Positions 1-12,800 of a stretch of 64,000 nt of DNA are shown piece after piece. This DNA is from Lactarius indigo. Lineage: Eukaryota; Basidiomycota; Agaricomycetes; Russulales; Russulaceae. Location: contig JAFKAC010000020.1 in the NCBI GenBank assembly GCA_025766275.1, positions 1 to 64,000 on the forward strand. The letters run 5' to 3'. Under the pieces are notes generated by a model. The model was not told where the DNA came from, ran no database searches, and was given only the letters and a program-made list of their open reading frames with translations. The translations under genes and the position numbers were made by a program. Numbering within the stretch: the stretch's first letter is position 1; each line of letters starts with the position of its first letter.

Positions 1-338
1 GCGAACGCCATGGAGCACATATAACAATACGACCAATCGTGGACCACTTCAGAGCGTCAGAGGAGCAATTGCTAGGCAACATAGTTCCGATTCTTTGGAT
101 ATTGGTTTCCCAAAAAATACAAATACACAGCCAACCGCTTCATCTTTTCCCCAAACGTTCATCCGTTCGAGCCTCAATGGCGGTCGGAGCGTGACTTCGG
201 ATTTCCTATACTGATTGTTACCTATATTTTTCCGCACTATCCGTATCTTGTAAGTACGAAGTTGATCTATGTCTGAACAACCGGCGATATTGAGGGCACA
301 TCAAGAACACGTATTCCATCGGATGCTACAGAGACGCG
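1..338. repeat. 3' flank of DUF6535 copy 1, shared with the second duplicon
   Basis: This stretch matches the sequence from about 50944 to 51305 almost base for base, with a few small indels, so it belongs to the segmental duplication that carries the DUF6535 gene. No gene is seen in it. Because homology is already present at base 1, the duplicated block probably continues to the left of the window. Confidence 0.8.
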
Positions 339-3139
339 TCACACAATATCATACTGGTCATGCGAAGCGCGCGGAGGATGATTTCCTGTATTCTCGGCAC
401 CGAGAATGCGCCATGGAGGACCTGCAACGGCTACGTCAGTAACTGACTGTGGTGGAACACCTGGCGCAGCCATAATATTTTCCCGAATCGTCGAAGGGAA
501 ATCGAGAGCGTTCCTTTCCTCGTGCAACGCGGTTTTGGCACTACCTCCTTCCTCAGAAGTGCCTGGATCAGGTGCAGAAGACAGTCGTGTGAGAGATGGG
601 CCGGGGGCAGTAGGAGCTAGCAGCAACCAATGAGGTTCTGGTGAAGAGACGTGGTCAGATCTAGCCACGAGTGTGTGTAAAGGCGTTTGCGAACCTGTAG
701 GGTGCATAACGTCGAGAACCGGAGTAGGAGAAGGTAGCGATGGAATGTCTGGAACACCCGAAGAAGTGCGGCGATCCGCGAGGTGCTGAAAGGCAACAGC
801 ACCAGGTGGAGAAGTTGAGACCATTGAGGTAGGAGGGGCTGATGGCGAAGGTTTTGGGGTCGAGAGGGGGATCGTTGTTGAGGTGTCAGTGCTACCGTGT
901 GTCACTGGACCCCGGGAAGCGGCAGGAATGTGGGGATGATCGATTCGGATGGCTGTCTGATGAACGGGGCGGAATGTCCCAGGAGCATATATATCGTTGT
1001 CAAGTGGTGGCGCGTCCGTGAGGCTTTCGTCGACATGACGTAGTGCGGGGATGGAGAAGGAAGGTGCATCCGAACCGGCAAGGAGAGCAGGGGCCAGCGT
1101 GGCATCATCGTGGAGGACTGTGAGAGCACAGGTCGTGAAAGCCGAGTCGTCGTGGATGTGGGTTGTCAAGTCTGAATGATGGCTAGGGACATTGCACAAT
1201 GGATACGAAGATGGCCGAGACAGAATCGCGCCCAGATCGTCAGTGGAGGTAGAGAATCGTGCTGGTACAGAACTGGTATCTTGATGCAGAGCGATGTGAA
1301 CGCTGCGAATCGGTCCGAGGATATACCGCGCGATTGTTTCATTATCGTCATCTTGTGTTTTGAGAACGATATGGTTCCAGAGTGCGCAGAAACCGTGCTG
1401 CAGTTCAGGTGTCGTATCTTCTACATTGAACTTCGAGGCTGCCTCTAGAACTTCCGAGAACGCGAACGTTGGCCAGTACCATTTCCAGTAATGGAGAAGT
1501 TGCTGGCGAGTGATGTGAATCAAGATGGCAAGCGACAAGCTGTCACCGTGTGCAGCATAGTCTCGAAGGACTGGTTCCGGCACGCCGAGAGCACCGGAGG
1601 TGAGGATAAACCAAGAGTCATCGCGCGGTTGTACTCTCGCGACAATCATGGAGATAGTGGCTTGTGCGTCCGAAATAACATCTTCGTCCATATAATTGCC
1701 CCAACGTCTTACAATTTGCACGATTTCGGCGGACGTCGAACCTCTATACTGGTATCTGGACAAAATACTGTTAAAGACACCAAATGCCATGTGGATGTGT
1801 GGAATATGCGCCGGGTCGATAGCCTTGGCGAATATTATGGCTCGCCGGTTTTTGACAGGCTCAGGTAGCAAATCAGATGAGAACGTGCGGTCCAACAATC
1901 CCATCAATGCCGTTGAGAGCTTCTGCTTTTGCCCTACAGTGAGACCAGGCAGAGGATCGTCGACGACTTTTGAGCTGCGGAAGCCGGGTAAGCCGGAAAA
2001 GAAGCGCTCCAGTTCGTGATCTTCGTCCAAGCTGTCGAACGTCCACAGAAATGCGCGAGTATCCATCTCCGATGGTGAGTTTAGAGCGGTTTCCTCGGCT
2101 GTCTTCAGCATGCCTTGCACAAGGAATTTGCGGTAATTTTTCTCCAGGCGAAGAAAGCGATTGTAGACTTCGCCACTGAAATAGTGCAAATAAGTGAGCT
2201 TCCGAAGCGCCCGAAATGTGACGAATGATATTCCAGCAACAATGTGCCATGCCAGTAGCGAGAGCGGGGTGTAGTATGGGCTGTCATGACGAAAGATTGG
2301 AATGAACGTGATGCATCCGTATATAGCCGTGCAAACGCCGACCCACGACAGCACCAACTTGAAAATCGTGAGATTAACGTTGCAAAGGAACACGACCAGG
2401 CCGGAAAAGAACAGGAATAGTGAAACATGTAGCAGTGTGGGCAATGCTTCGACCGCCCATGGAAGGAGAAACTTCTCGACGCCTTCAGCAAAGAATGTAC
2501 GGATTCGGGCTCGCTTGTGTGGACTGTAACGTGGCTGAGTGACTTTGAGATACCTCCGTGCCCACTGCTGTAGCAATGTCGCGAGCAGAGCACAGGTAAG
2601 ACTGATCACCAAGCTCAAGAACCAAAGTGAGTTTACCCAAACAGCATAGTTTGGTGGGGTGAACGTGGGCGGAGAAGCCGAACTCGAAACGTTAGATCTA
2701 TTTGGGTCGGAAACAGACTGATAAATGTTTGCGAGGTAGAAATTGGAAGTGTCCTGTGGGTTCGGTCGAATGTCCTGAATCGACACTGATATTAACGATG
2801 CGACAGCAGCAGAGAATAAACCGGTCTATGGGAGATGAGCCCGTGGAAAAGTGCATGGAATTGGAAGGTAGTGACGCACAAAGATCAGAATCCCGTCAGC
2901 GTCCGCTTTCCATCCTTCAGCCATCTTCTTGTCTTCTTCCGCAGCCATTTCCGAATACATTGAGAATATAGGCCCAGAGCCATCGACAAAATTAGATATA
3001 CCCTGCAATTCTTGATTCTGCACCAACCGGGATGGGTATTGGTCGTCGCCTGTTTGGGCAGTAGTGGTTGGTGAGAATGACGGGGATTGTCACGCGGAAG
3101 TAAGGTACCTAGACCAAATCCTGCATTGGGTTCGAACAT
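339..3139 (-). CDS. DUF6535 domain membrane protein, copy 1 (three exons, 895 aa)
   Basis: Coding exons are 3139-3109, 3049-2880 and 2825-339 on the minus strand, with introns of 59 and 54 bp that begin GT and end AG and keep one frame. The start ATG at 3139 gives MFEPNAGFGLG. Exon 2 carries the family's acidic lead (ADADGILIF), and the third exon continues TGLFSAAVASLISVSIQD. Hydrophobic membrane segments follow around WFLSLVISLTCALLATLL and two further stretches (LFLFFSGLVVFL and VLSWVGVCTAIYGCITFI). DUF6535 proteins are abundant in Agaricomycetes and have no known function. The last 250 residues are rich in Ser, Pro and Thr and look disordered. A near-identical copy lies at 51.3-54.1 kb. 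The exon structure is firm; the function is unknown. Confidence 0.88.
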
Positions 3140-3411
3140 TGAAGACTACGGTGTGAGTCAATTGCGGAGAGTGTACGATTGAATGTGGTATGGAATATGT
3201 TACAGCCAAAATGACCGGTGACCGTCCTTAGCCAGTAACACTTGTAAAGAACGGGGCCAGGTGCACGATGTTGAGTTGACTGGCGATATTGTTTGGCTCT
3301 GTTATGTCAGTTGAGATTTAGCGACAATTGCAATTGTCCAACTGGCGACTGTTATACTGTAGCTGTAGTACGCTACTTACTATAGCTACCTATTAGCTGC
3401 TCGCTCAATGA

Positions 3412-4982
3412 CTACGCTCTATACTTCTTCTCATGCCTCTCTCCACCTCGGCCAGTTCGACAATCGAGCAGCTCCACTACCCATTCCTCCGCGTCCTTGC
3501 ATTCCTTGTGCAGTACGAATGACGGATCCTTGTTCACAACATCTATCAAAACCTCGAGCCAACCGCCGCATGCAGACGATATTGCTTCTTCGCGCCAGAG
3601 TTCGAAGATGGTGATGTCGGCAGCACCGATATTTTGAATGGCGGTCTTGATAGCGGCTACGACGACTTCACGCGATGCTGGCTTCTCTGCGGCAGCGTGC
3701 GCCTCGTAATGATGCGTAGCCAACAACTTGTGGGATTGCCCTCCGTCCACCCTCCCCGAGGCCCACTCTGCGTACCTGGTGGCGCGTCTCGTGGCACATT
3801 CGTTCCCTTCGCACCTTCGGAAGGTGACGGCTTGACTGGCGCGCATCGTCTCGCCCCCGCGGCCCCAGGGGTCCTTAGTTACCGAGCGTCCAATGCCATC
3901 GATAATGACCTCGTACCCCCAGTCTGCTGCCACTGTCCTACACCACGCTACGCATTCGTCCACTGTCCACTCGAACTTGTGGTCATCGTGGCGGAACACG
4001 CGGTCAGTACGCAAGGTTGGATCTGGGAAGCCCCATTTATGATTGCCTGGGGCACTGAAGCGCACGTTAAAATCGTATGAGGGCGTGGTGAGCAAAAGAA
4101 GACGCGGGGCGTAGTTCCCGAGCAGGATCGGGGCGAAAGAAGCGAGGACGTCCTCAGGAAGATGTTCGATTCTAGACTCGGGTCAGAAAAAAAAAAACCG
4201 TGTACGAGGGTGGAGGGGTGTGCAGGTACACTTCTGTGGCGACGATGCAGTCGATGCCTTTGAACGTGGGGTTGGGTTTTTGCAGACCGCCCTCCCAGAT
4301 CGATACGTTTAGTTCTTCGAAACGCGTCCAATCGTATGCACGCTTCGGCGGCTCTGTGATGCTTATGGCGTACAAAAGGTCGTTGTGCACGATGTCGAGG
4401 CCGTGCAAGTCGCGAATGTGAATTAGGTCAGGCCTTTCGAATACAGCCGGGGCGGGAGTCGAAGACGAGTAGGCGCGCCACGGCGCCGTGTGAGTCAGAT
4501 GCTGCAGGAGGACACCCTCGCCACAGCCGACGTCCAGTACCTGTGAGAAAAAAAGTCATTGGATATAAGGACGCGACGTTGAAGGGGGCTTGCGACCCTA
4601 CCGACGTGACGCTCTCGAGACGAAGGACATGGAGTACCCAAGCGCGTCGCTGCTCGTGCAACGGTGGTTGGAACTTTACTTCAACGTTCTGAATCTGTTC
4701 TGCAACGCCGTTATCCATAGATGTAGTAGTGCTAGCAGATGATGGGGTGTTGGGGCCCTCAGGGCAGGACGGCGAGTCCTTTATACCTTGAGCAGGATCA
4801 CCAAATGTCTCATTCTGTGAATCAACATACGAGTAATAATCTGCCCCTTTTGCCGTCTTAGACGTGTTCAGAGATAAGATTCGGACCTGAGTTGTTCTCG
4901 GACCATTTTGGACTTTGGGTTGGTTCCACAAGTTACGTTCTGAACGCACGGATCTCACGGCCCGGGCTGCTCTCAAATTCAT
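3412..4982 (-). CDS. HEN1: HEN1-type small RNA 3'-terminal 2'-O-methyltransferase (three exons, about 483 aa)
   Basis: Exons are 4982-4602, 4540-4230 and 4171-3412 (introns 61 and 58 bp). HEN1 enzymes use S-adenosylmethionine to methylate the 2'-OH at the 3' end of small RNAs, which protects them from tailing and decay. The sequence shows a SAM-binding motif VLDVGCGEG (residues about 128-136), a metal-binding EVIEH motif at 230-234 that is rebuilt exactly across intron 2, and the downstream RHDDHKFEW block. These are the ligands that distinguish HEN1 from ordinary class I methyltransferases. The start ATG at 4982 is the first in frame after a stop, and the first 90 residues are low complexity, so an upstream exon is possible. 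A T-rich tract lies just upstream of the second acceptor. Its neighbours are unrelated. Confidence 0.85.
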
Positions 4983-5229
4983 AGTCTCCGCCCTAAACAC
5001 ACACTTTGACTGCTTAGATTGCAGTGGCCCATTACGAAATATCCTTACTGTGCGACCACCGATCTTTGCATTTGGTCGCACGTCCCGGAAGATAAAGTTG
5101 AACGAAATATAATCAGACTTGCGACTGTTGGAAGTGCAGCCGTCGGTTTCATACTGTTTCGTATCCCATTGCCCATCTGTCTCTCCTCGTTCTCATCCTC
5201 GTCTACGTCTTCCCCTCGACATGTTCGTA

Positions 5230-6260
5230 TTCGCGCCCAACCTTTCCCTGTCATCAAACAAGGTCAACCAGAAAGTTCAGTATTTCTCTCAAACTGGTGA
5301 CGAGCATCACGAGGGACAGCACTTGTCCGAAGGCCCGGTCGATTTCACCCGGGAGGACGATATGTCTATTGAGCTCGACCTGAGGGACCTTTGTCAACTT
5401 GCGTAATGTGAAGTGATGATACGAACCACCAGCTGGAGTAGTGCTATTATCGATGAGGTTGCAACCCTAAGAGAAGAGTGGGAATCAGCACTGACCGAAC
5501 GGAACAAGAAAAGGACATGCGCAAGCAAAAAGAGTGAAAATATCCTCGATGCCGTTGGGTAAAATGTCCAAGGTTAGCTCGTCCTCGTTTATGTCCTCGC
5601 GCTTTGCCTACCAGCCGACGGTAATAATTCCCAGCATCATAGAACCTGCCGCTATGCTTAACCTAACGATCCAAGTCCTCTGAATTATAGGAGTAATACC
5701 TGAGACGATACGATACAATGAGATATATTGTATTTTCTCATTGCATTCTGGGGTCGATCCGAACGTCACCGCGTTTGCTGAGACATATATTGACCAAGCC
5801 AAGAATGTTCCAAAAGTCGTTATCTGAGAGACGGCCGAAAATCATATCTGCACGGTCGTCCATTTGAACCACCTGTGTATCGCATTGGTGAGCAAAAACG
5901 CCGGAGAAAAGGGACTTAGAAATAATGCACTAGAAAGACTCCAAGAAAATACACAATATGCGACACGAAGATGGCGTTGTACAGGTCCAGTCGGTTCTGG
6001 AAGGTCTAAATGATCCCGATGATGAAGAGGCCAAAACTGGTGAGGCCAGCATTCGCATTGAGAGCGTCGATGAGCTTTTTGGTTGGACGTCTCCGTGGGA
6101 CAGCAACCGTGATAAAGATAGTCACGTAGAGATTGATGCGTATCTGCGGTGGGTGCAGACTCAGAGTATGAACCAGATATGGAAAAACGAGCGAACGACG
6201 AACTGATCCCAACAACGGAGTTGTCAGAGTTCGCGGGGATTCCTTCGCATGCACCGCTCA
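5230..6260 (-). pseudogene. Decayed multi-pass membrane protein gene
   Basis: On the minus strand, several short hydrophobic reading frames line up as pieces of one membrane protein but cannot be joined cleanly. Around 6254-6009 the frame reads INLYVTIFITVAV and ends LTSFGLFIIGII before an in-frame TAG at 6006-6008. The same frame then continues TFQNRLDLYNAIFVSHIVYF. Further on, 5802-5608 gives AWSIYVSANAVTFGSTPECN, a motif I associate from memory with a large Agaricomycete membrane-protein family. Near 5400-5260 there is a last block ending FGQVLSLVMLVTSLREIL. The premature stop and missing junctions suggest a relic. It could be a real gene with introns I failed to resolve. Confidence 0.4.
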
Positions 6261-7805
6261 TGAGTTCTCGCCGCTTGGGGAGGTAAGCGGGAAGAGTAGT
6301 GGTCCGAGCTCGTCGACATATAGGCGACGACGGGACGCAGGAATGGGCTAAGCGACGTGCCTGGCGGTCAGAAGGTGAGCGTTCAATTTTACAGCGCAGT
6401 GTGGTCGGGAGTCGCGAAGACTACAGTAGGAGAGCACCCCCGAGTCACAAGGATGGGGGGACAAAATTGAAGGAGTGCTAAGGACAGTCGTTGCGCTCCT
6501 AGTAAAGCTATATGATTAGACACACGGGCGTCAAACAATAGATTTTGAAGATTCCGAAGAAGGACGGGTCACCTACCTCGACGTAGGCGACTGCTGTATC
6601 TGGATATGGGGTCAATGTCGTGGCACAACTTGGTCAATTCTGCTCACCATTCCCTTCTGCATATGATCCTGACCAACTTCGGGGGATGCAGGCGCACCCA
6701 AGAGCGCACCACTGAAAGTCTTCCTGTGTCACCAACCCACCGTGATAATGCAATGTATGGCGACTGCAACTCGAACGATGAGAGAATAAGATAAGTTGCG
6801 AAACAAGTCGCGGGTAGGCTCAAGGGGGTTGCGGGACTGTAGTGAGTAGGAAAGAGAATGGAACGTATAGTAATCAGAAACAAAGGAAATCGAGACACGA
6901 TAACGCACAACTTGTACGCCATCATGTCTCGATTTCCTCCTCCTCCAAGTCCGACGACGTGCGCAGTGATTCGTGAGGATTCTAATGGCGTCCCGAGGGC
7001 GGTTAAGGGCAAGCGATTAGGTGGTGAGCTGGGAGGTAGGAGTGGTGTGAAACAGAGGTTAGATAGGATGAAAAAAGCCCGTAGCGATCAACAGGGAAAC
7101 GGACGATGCGATAAAAGAATGGGTTGAACATGAGTTTCGAGGCATGGGCACTCGAGCATCGCCCAGGTGTCCGGGGTCAAGACGGTAAGGGAGTGTCTGA
7201 TACTTTTTTTTTTGTTTCGAATCCATACGGAATGACAATCCCGTAGCCAATAACACCTGGCACTGACCAGGACTTGCCTAGAATATGGCTTGCGTTCGAG
7301 AACCGCTAATAAATGCCCTTCGTGGTAGCGTCATGTAAGACGGACGGATCGCCGCCAGCGGTACTGAAAACGCGCCTTTCCTGTTTTATTAAAAAAAAAA
7401 AAAAAAAACTGTGAAGGTGCAGGCCGGGCGCAGGTCCAACGAAATATGTGACTCGGGACATCTGTCAGCAGCATTGACTGTGATATCGGGCAGCGACCCT
7501 TGCTTTGGACGACGTGTCAACATAAAGCGCCACGCATATATGCAGGATCCCCATGGACGACCACAACGACCTCGGGAAAAAGGTGAGTTCCAGAAATGTG
7601 AGGCCAGCAATTTTGCACAGTTCGTGCCAACACCAAAGTTGCCGTTCCGTCAGTGAGGCTGGTGAAAAATCGACGGTAAGAGGCGAATACACCAGCGGTT
7701 GGTTTCAAATCGGGAATAGCCGAGTGACAGCACTTGTTCGCCTTACCCTTTACAGAAACCTAGCCTGCTACAGTATCCCAGTTAAACACCGCAACCTTTG
7801 GCTGA
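6261..7805. other. Intergenic region without a recognisable gene
   Basis: Only short overlapping reading frames of no recognisable family are present. Homopolymer runs occur near 7207 (T) and 7391-7408 (A). No RNA gene was seen. Confidence 0.5.
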
Positions 7806-9116
7806 ATGACTCGCTACAACCCAGACGAATGGATTGCACAGCTTATGCGCTGCGAGCACCTCCCTGAGTCTGACATGAAGGTTCTCTGCGACCGCGTCCG
7901 CACAATCCTCGTCGAAGAATCCAATATCCAACCCATCTCAAGTCCTGTCACCATCTGCGGTGACATCCATGGCCAGTTCTGGGACCTACTAGAGCTGCTC
8001 CGCAAGGGCGGGCCCGTACCGGAGACGAGTTACATATTCATGGCACGTACGTGGAACGCAACAGACGTTCCATCTCACTCACCCCCCTTCTTTTTCAGGG
8101 CGACTTCGTAGACCGGGGACATTATAGCCTGGAGACAGTATCCCTCCTCCTTGCGCTCAAGGCACGGTACGTGGGCCCACTCACGCGTTCGCCCTCCTTG
8201 ACGAGCTTTTATCAAGTTATCCCGATAAGATTTCGCTACTTCGTGGGAACCACGAGAGTAGACAGATAACGCAAGTCTATGGATTTTACGGTATGCCCGC
8301 CCAACCCTGCACATTCACCCGCTGTCCGACACCTGTGGAGAGGAGTGTCAGCAAAAGTACGGTAGCGCCTCTGTATGGAAAGCGTGTTGCAGTGTCTTTG
8401 ATTACCTCAACCTTGCTGCGGTACGTGTCCCATTGCCATCCCCACACTCCCCATTCATTATAATGCGTATAGATAATCGATGGCGAGGTGCTTTGTGTTC
8501 ACGGAGGGCTTTCGCCGGATATCCGCACCCTCGACCAAATTCGCGTCTTGTCGCGAGCTCAAGAAATCCCGCACGAGGGTGCATTTTGCGGTGAGTCACG
8601 TCTCGTACGCAAGGGCCTGGATTGGCATAATTTGTTATCATAGATCTCATGTGGTCTGACCCGGATGATGTCGAAAACTGGGCGGTTAGCCCACGCGGTG
8701 CCGGGTGGCTTTTCGGCGGCAGCATTACGCGCGAGGTACGACCACCCTTGTTTTTCTTCCTGCATTCGTCCCTTCTGAGACGTATACATAGTTTAACCAC
8801 GTCAACTCACTCTCGCTTATCGCTCGCGCGCATCAGCTCGTGCAGGAGGGTTACAAATATATGTTTGACGAGGCGCTGGCGACCGTATGGTCCGCGCCAA
8901 ACTACTGCTACCGCTGTGGGAACATGGCCGCGATTCTCACTATTCGGGAGGACGGCACGCGTGGATTTACGGTGTATGGCCCCGCCGAGGAGAACGAGCG
9001 GGACGCGGCGCAGCAACGGACGAGACGCGTGGTGCGTTGCATGTTCGTTCAACACGACCCTCTGTGCGTACTCACCCAGGGCCTTTCGAAAGGGCAATAT
9101 GCCATATTTTGTGTAG
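7806..9116 (+). CDS. SIT4 / PPP6C homologue: Serine/threonine protein phosphatase, PP6/Sit4-type catalytic subunit (eight exons, 310 aa)
   Basis: Exons are 7806-8042, 8099-8166, 8217-8290, 8341-8420, 8473-8590, 8644-8735, 8792-9031 and 9093-9116; introns are 50-61 bp. This is the catalytic metal-dependent subunit of a PP2A-family phosphatase that controls cell-cycle and nutrient signalling together with SAPS-type subunits. The metal-ligand motifs GDIHGQ (52-57), GDFVDRG and RGNHE are present, followed by [12 protein letters not shown]. Blocks such as [10 protein letters not shown] and [10 protein letters not shown] fit PP6 better than PP4 or PP2A. The protein ends MPYFV, close to the family's C-terminal PYFL, which supports the tiny last exon. 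Intron 1 appears to use a GC donor (ATG|GCACGT). The usually conserved YDECQ reads YEECQ across intron 3. Length matches the family (about 305 aa). Confidence 0.9.
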
Positions 9117-9894
9117 GTATAGCGAACCGTCGTCATATAGATTTCACTGTACCCTCTATTCTTTCCTGTCAAGCAACCTAGTCCCTTCGTTCTATCGCTC
9201 GATCAAGAGGCATTGTTATATGCATCTGACTGGCATCCTCATTTGCCTCTCAATCCGCGGATTTTGTTGAGCAAATTTGGATGACGTCACATCACGTGCG
9301 TTAAATGTGTCGCCTAGAACCATCGCCGATCGCTGGCCAAGCAAAGTGTCACGCATTCATATTTCACCCATGGCCTTTTCACCGTTCTTGCCCTCTAGCC
9401 AATTGTAGGGTATCAAGTTAACATCTCTCGGTCTTGCTTTCTTCCCAATGCTGCCGAAGCATTACCGTGACTGACCATGAAAAACCTGTTGATAATACAT
9501 AATAGGCATTTTTGACCAATCGAAACATGCCCTGGTCTCTGCTGCATCTGGTTCTTGCATTCGGCAATAGGTCTCAAGGAGTTTAGCACGCGACACTTCA
9601 GAAAACAGAGCCATTGAGATGGGGCACAGGCGCTCAGGCTCAAGCACCACTTTAGCCACATCCGCGGGTCGGGTAGAGGCGGGAGAGTCTGGATTGATTT
9701 GGCAAACGTTGGACAAAGAAAAACACAATTACTCGATTGCCGTAACAATAATATACTTCGACTTCGTCATCCCAATGGCGTTACAGTAACAGAATTCCTG
9801 TAATAAAACACAAGGGTCAGTAACGTACAGCATATAAGCCATATAATGTTCACCTTTACATACCCGTAGATGCCGTGCCCCCGTCCCACTTTTA
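9117..9894. other. Intergenic region between phosphatase and NLR gene
   Basis: No supported gene. A minus-strand open frame near 9462-9728 reads like a possible exon (VLEPERLCPISMALFSEVSR) but has no family match I recognise and no clear start. Confidence 0.4.
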
Positions 9895-12800
9895 TCAGTT
9901 CGCGACAGGCTTGGACAGCAATTCTCGAAGCTGCTGCCGTCGTCCGAACCACGCTACATCACACGCCGTCTTTCCGCTCTGATCGCACACACCTGCATCC
10001 GCACCATGCTCCAGCAAAACCCGCAAAACGTGAAGACGCCCCTTCGCCGATGCTTCGTGTAACGCCGTGACTCCCTCATCATTCCGGGCATTCACCTCCA
10101 CCTTGCGCTCGAGTAACATCCGAATAACTTCCATGCTTCCGTTGAGCGCTGCGAAATGCAGTAGAGTATTTCCGGCGTTGTCGCGCACATGCGCATCCGC
10201 GTCGCGGTCCAGCAGTAATCGCACCACGTCTGAAGTCCCATCTCTCGACGCCAAGTGTAGTGGGGTCCGCCCGTCGTTGTCCCGAGCGTCGATCTCCGCT
10301 TTGAGCTCGAGTAGTAGCCTAGAAACTTTGAGGTGTCCGCCGGCAGCTGCCAAATGCAATGGGGTCTTTCCGGTGTTGTCACGCACGCGCGCGTCCGCGG
10401 CATAGTCCAGCAATAACCGCACAGCTCCGAGTTGTCCTGCATCCGACGCTGTGTGAAATGGGGTAGATCCCGCATTGTTCCCGGCGTTGACCTCCGCGTG
10501 CTGCTCGAGTAGTATCTGAATAAGATCAAGGTTCCCATGGGCCGCTGCCCAGTACAAAGGACTGTTTCCGCGGTTGTTGCGCGCATTCGCATCTGCACCG
10601 TGGTCCAGCAATAACCGTGCAACGTCAATGTGTCCTTTCATCGACGCGATGTGTAGCAGAGTGTGTCCGCTGATATTACGGGCATTGACCGGCGCACTGT
10701 GCTCGAGTAGTATCCGGGAGGCCTCGAGTCGTCCGCAGTACGCCGCGCAATGCAGTGGGGTCAGGCCGTCTAAAGCCTGGGCGGCCACATCCGCACCGTG
10801 GTCGAGCAGCCGCTTCAGGGTGTCGGAATATTTTCCTTCCGACGCACACCGCACCGCAATCGCCCCGTCTTCCGTATGTAAATTTATGTCAGTACTGTGT
10901 GCGACCAGGATCTTGGCGGCCTTGGTGCGTCCCTGCAATACCGAGAAATGCAACGCAGCACCGGAGCGCCCACACTGGACGCGGATGTGTTGTGGATGTT
11001 TGGCTATATGACGTTCCACTAGTCCGTGGAATCCACATAGTGCAGCGTAGAATAGGGCATCCTGTTCCAAGGTCGGATACAGCAAGGACCCGTCTATGTC
11101 ATATATTTGGACCCACGCTGAAAAATGCGGTTTGTCCATATCAAAGAACTGATCCACTGCGTCCTTGATGCGGAATTCTACATTCTTGAACTGGGCGTGC
11201 TTGATCCAGTAATGGGCAGCGTATTCAACCAGATGGACCTTCTTCATACTGTCTCTGTTTCTGTGGCCATCCAAGAAGAATAAGGCGGCAAGGCAAGCGT
11301 AAGCAAGAACGGCGTGGGCAGGCTCGAGGGCGATATGAAACCAGGAAATATTTCCGATGGAATTGGCGAGGCGATCCGATGTGAGGAATTCCCTCACGGA
11401 AAAATGAGAGAACTGAACCACCCGGGATTCACCTTCGCCGATTACGGATACCAAACTAGAACACGCCGACAGCACCGCTTCTTCTTGATTTTCCCAGCAC
11501 CAAGCCACGTTAAAATTAGGAGCCCCTCCCGTACTAGCGTTGAAATCGACTGCGAGGACATCTGCAAGTTCCTCGACTTGAAGAGGCCGAGATGCTACTA
11601 CAAGACACTGCAATAGTCGATGGGCATATCGTCGGTTCGCCTTGTTGATCCCCTTCAGTATGCGTTCGTATGTCTCGTCCAATGATTCGGGCAGTTCCTC
11701 GAGGATCTGACGCACACTTGGTGGGAAGCAATGTCGCAGAACCTCCAATTGGCAGAAAACCCAACGAAACCTGTGTGAGAGCATGAGAGTCTATCGTAAT
11801 TATTCGAAAATGCTCTTACATTCCATCTACTTTCTCTGTAAGTTTATCGATGATCATATCCTTTTCTTCATCTCGCCATCTCTTCATCCGTTTGTCCGAG
11901 CGAACGACGTAAGTGACGTAATCGACAATATCCTGCTTTTGTCCGCTTTCGTCATGGAGGGACACTTGCCGAGCGACCAAGGGCCGAAGCGCGATACAAA
12001 TATCGAACTCCGGACGACTTGTGATACACAAACGTAGATTTGGATGACGAAACTCGACAAGTTCTCCAACCAACCCCAACACTTTTTCCCGCGGCGATGG
12101 CATACCAGGGAAATCAGGACACTCGTCGAGAGCATCCACGATGAGATAGGTTGGGAGTGGTCCTATTGTAGTGAGCAGATTCTTCAGGCATAGCATAAGC
12201 GTATCGACAGTCGGCTGTTCCGATCCACGTTTGTGTGCCGAGTACAAGGCAAAGAGTGCATCACAACATAGGTCGGATTGATCGGAGAGCTGGACAAGAA
12301 GGGATGATAATAGTGCACGAGAGTCCTGTTTTTCCGTGTCCTTAAAGTCGAAGTAGAAATAGGCCATAAGAGCCGACCCGACTTCGGACAACTTTTTCAC
12401 ATCCTGAATAATCGCGGAGCTTGTCGAAAAAATACAGTTAGAACGGATGCAGCTCGCTGGAAAGGAATGTACCTAAGAATAGTCTTTCCAGAGCCAGCTA
12501 GGAAACCAGGAAGTCGTTAGCACAAATTCAACTTAGAGCGCAAACGCGATAGAATACTTGCGTTTTCCGTGAATCCACAGTAGACCACCAGATGATTGCC
12601 AAATCGCGAAGGTGTTGCTTTGGGTGCACCATGCCGAAGTGCCCTCGTGGTGAGTGTCGCACGCAGTGTTGTAATTGGAGGATGGATCGGGGGGACAGAG
12701 CCATCTTCGCAGGTAGAACCGTAATACGTCCCCTGTTACAGTGCATAAGCTCCCACAGTAGGCGGCGGCGAGGTTAGGGTATCACGAACGATTTATATCG

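Noticed and set aside
10067..11168. Plus-strand frames antisense to the ankyrin repeats
   Set aside because: They mirror the 99 bp ankyrin periodicity and resemble no protein.
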